This document shows, piece after piece, positions 5,480 to 6,218 of a DNA stretch of 6,218 nt. Both the position numbers and the translations under genes were made by a program. The stretch lies in NCBI GenBank assembly GCA_044337015.1, contig JBIIOJ010000188.1:1-6218 (forward strand). The letters run 5' to 3'. Every line of letters starts with the position of its first letter. Positions within the stretch are counted from its first letter, which is position 1. The stretch comes from UBA4655 sp044337015 (GTDB lineage: Bacteria; Planctomycetota; Planctomycetia; Pirellulales; UBA1268). Under the pieces are notes generated by a model. That model was given only the letters and a program-made list of their open reading frames with translations, was not told the origin of the DNA and searched no databases.

Positions 5480-6218
5480 CGAGGTTCCGTGGGGGTGACG
5501 AGTCCGAGGGCGACCAGTTTCTGGAGGCATTCATCCCTCTCGCGGGACCGCTCGAGCGGCTTCCACGATGGGTCCTGCGCGGCGAGGAAGGCGTCGTGGT
5601 TGGCTGGCAATCCCTTGGCGGCGGACTGCGACACGAGCCGCTGGATCACCTCGCGGTCGAGCCGCGTCAGCCGCATCGCCTCGACCCGGTAGTCGAGGAA
5701 CGCTTCCCACACGAGCGGAAAGAGCGGCCGGACGATCTCCTGGCCGATCGTCTCGGCGTAGCGGCGGATCTCGAGCTGGGCGTGGGCATCCATCCGCAGC
5801 GCGAGAAAATGAAGAAGGTTGTGGAGATCGATCTTCCAGTAGGCCTCGGTGTAGGTGGAGAGCGGAAGGTCCTTGCGGGCCTGCTCCCGGGCGACGCCCG
5901 CCTCGAGCCGCTGCTCGTAGACGCGCCTCGCGAGGGATTGGAGCTCCGTCTCCGACTGCGTGAGCTTGTGGCCGGCCGGGACGGAGAGGCTCCCCTCGGA
6001 GCCCTGCCGGTTCGTCGCGGCCTGCAGCCGCCACTCGTCGTCGTGCGTCGACTGCATCGCGTCGATCGCGAGCGAATAGCGGGTCGAGTATTCGTTGACG
6101 CTCGCGGTTCGGTGGCGGATCCACTGCCGCCAGCAATCCATGGGCACGCGGACGACGAACTTCAGTTCCGCCATCTCGAAGGGGGTCGTGTGGGCGTGCC
6201 GCATGAGGTAGCGGATGA
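5476..6218 (-). CDS. thyX: Flavin-dependent thymidylate synthase ThyX, N-terminus outside window
   Basis: ThyX makes dTMP from dUMP using methylene-tetrahydrofolate, FAD and NADPH. The signature RHRxxSxNExSxRY is intact as RHRTASVNEYSTRY (residues 30-43 counted from the Met codon at 6204). Other family motifs are MRHAHTTPFEMAELKF at the start, VAREQARKDLPLSTYTEAYW (104-123) and LHFLALRMDAHAQLEIRRYA (131-150), which contains the conserved Arg and AQ.EIR stretch. The Met at 6204 is internal: the frame continues upstream as IRYL to the edge, matching the usual 'IRYLMRH' of the family, so several tens of N-terminal residues are missing. After the last catalytic motif about 90 residues follow, including DYRVEAMRLTRLDREVIQRL (171-190), consistent with the longer ThyX type. 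Its TGA overlaps the next start by 4 nt. ThyX is typical of organisms lacking the classical ThyA; whether that holds here cannot be seen. Confidence 0.95.
   Translation of the reverse strand, partial: IRYLMRHAHTTPFEMAELKFVVRVPMDCWRQWIRHRTASVNEYSTRYSLAIDAMQSTHDDEWRLQAATNRQGSEGSLSVPAGHKLTQSETELQSLARRVYEQRLEAGVAREQARKDLPLSTYTEAYWKIDLHNLLHFLALRMDAHAQLEIRRYAETIGQEIVRPLFPLVWEAFLDYRVEAMRLTRLDREVIQRLVSQSAAKGLPANHDAFLAAQDPSWKPLERSRERDECLQKLVALGLVTPTEPR

Noticed and set aside
5480..5530. Longer N-terminus for the NTF2-fold protein starting at 5530
   Set aside because: The added residues are Pro/Arg-rich, not part of the domain, and overlap thyX by 55 nt. The ATGA overlap at 5479 is a much more typical start.
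4265..5692. 475-codon plus-strand frame overlapping the AraC-type regulator and running into the thyX region
   Set aside because: It is a Ser/Arg/Gly-rich translation without motifs, in a different frame from the well-supported AraC-type gene and antisense to two recognised genes.

Overview
The window is GC-rich, tightly packed bacterial DNA, most likely from a planctomycete (Planctomycetota, probably a Pirellulales-type lineage). The best evidence is the exported protein at 1-1718. It joins a DUF1080 (3-keto-disaccharide hydrolase-like) domain to the start of a 'PVC-type' membrane-bound dehydrogenase beta-propeller, a family expanded in planctomycetes and verrucomicrobia. The taxon is inferred from gene content only. 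No RNA genes, mobile elements, CRISPR arrays or long repeats were seen, and no gap exceeds about 70 bases.

Layout, read from the right edge. (1) 6218-5075, minus strand: the 3' part of a flavin-dependent thymidylate synthase gene (thyX, cut by the window edge) overlaps by 4 nt a small NTF2-fold protein related to the association domain of CaM kinase II. (2) 4225-5058, plus strand: an AraC-family regulator, convergent with that pair and divergent from the next operon. (3) 4156-1, minus strand: a four-gene operon. In order it holds a PEP-hydrolase-like TIM-barrel protein, a Tm-1-like/UPF0261 protein, a Dabb ferredoxin-like small protein, and the secreted DUF1080/propeller protein, which runs off the left edge. 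Spacings are +18, -13 (overlap) and +15 nt, and the last three genes each have a Shine-Dalgarno-like purine run 7 nt before the ATG.

The first two operon genes correspond to the two halves of the single fused Tm-1 protein of plants and fungi (tomato Tm-1 is the ToMV resistance protein). Their adjacency therefore suggests they work together. The operon adds a Dabb protein and an exported glycoside-type enzyme, with an AraC-type (often sugar-responsive) regulator facing it across 68 nt. My working inference is an inducible catabolic module for an unusual carbohydrate or glycoside: the exported protein acts on the substrate outside the cytoplasm and the three cytosolic proteins process a product. 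The substrate and the reactions are not shown by the sequence.
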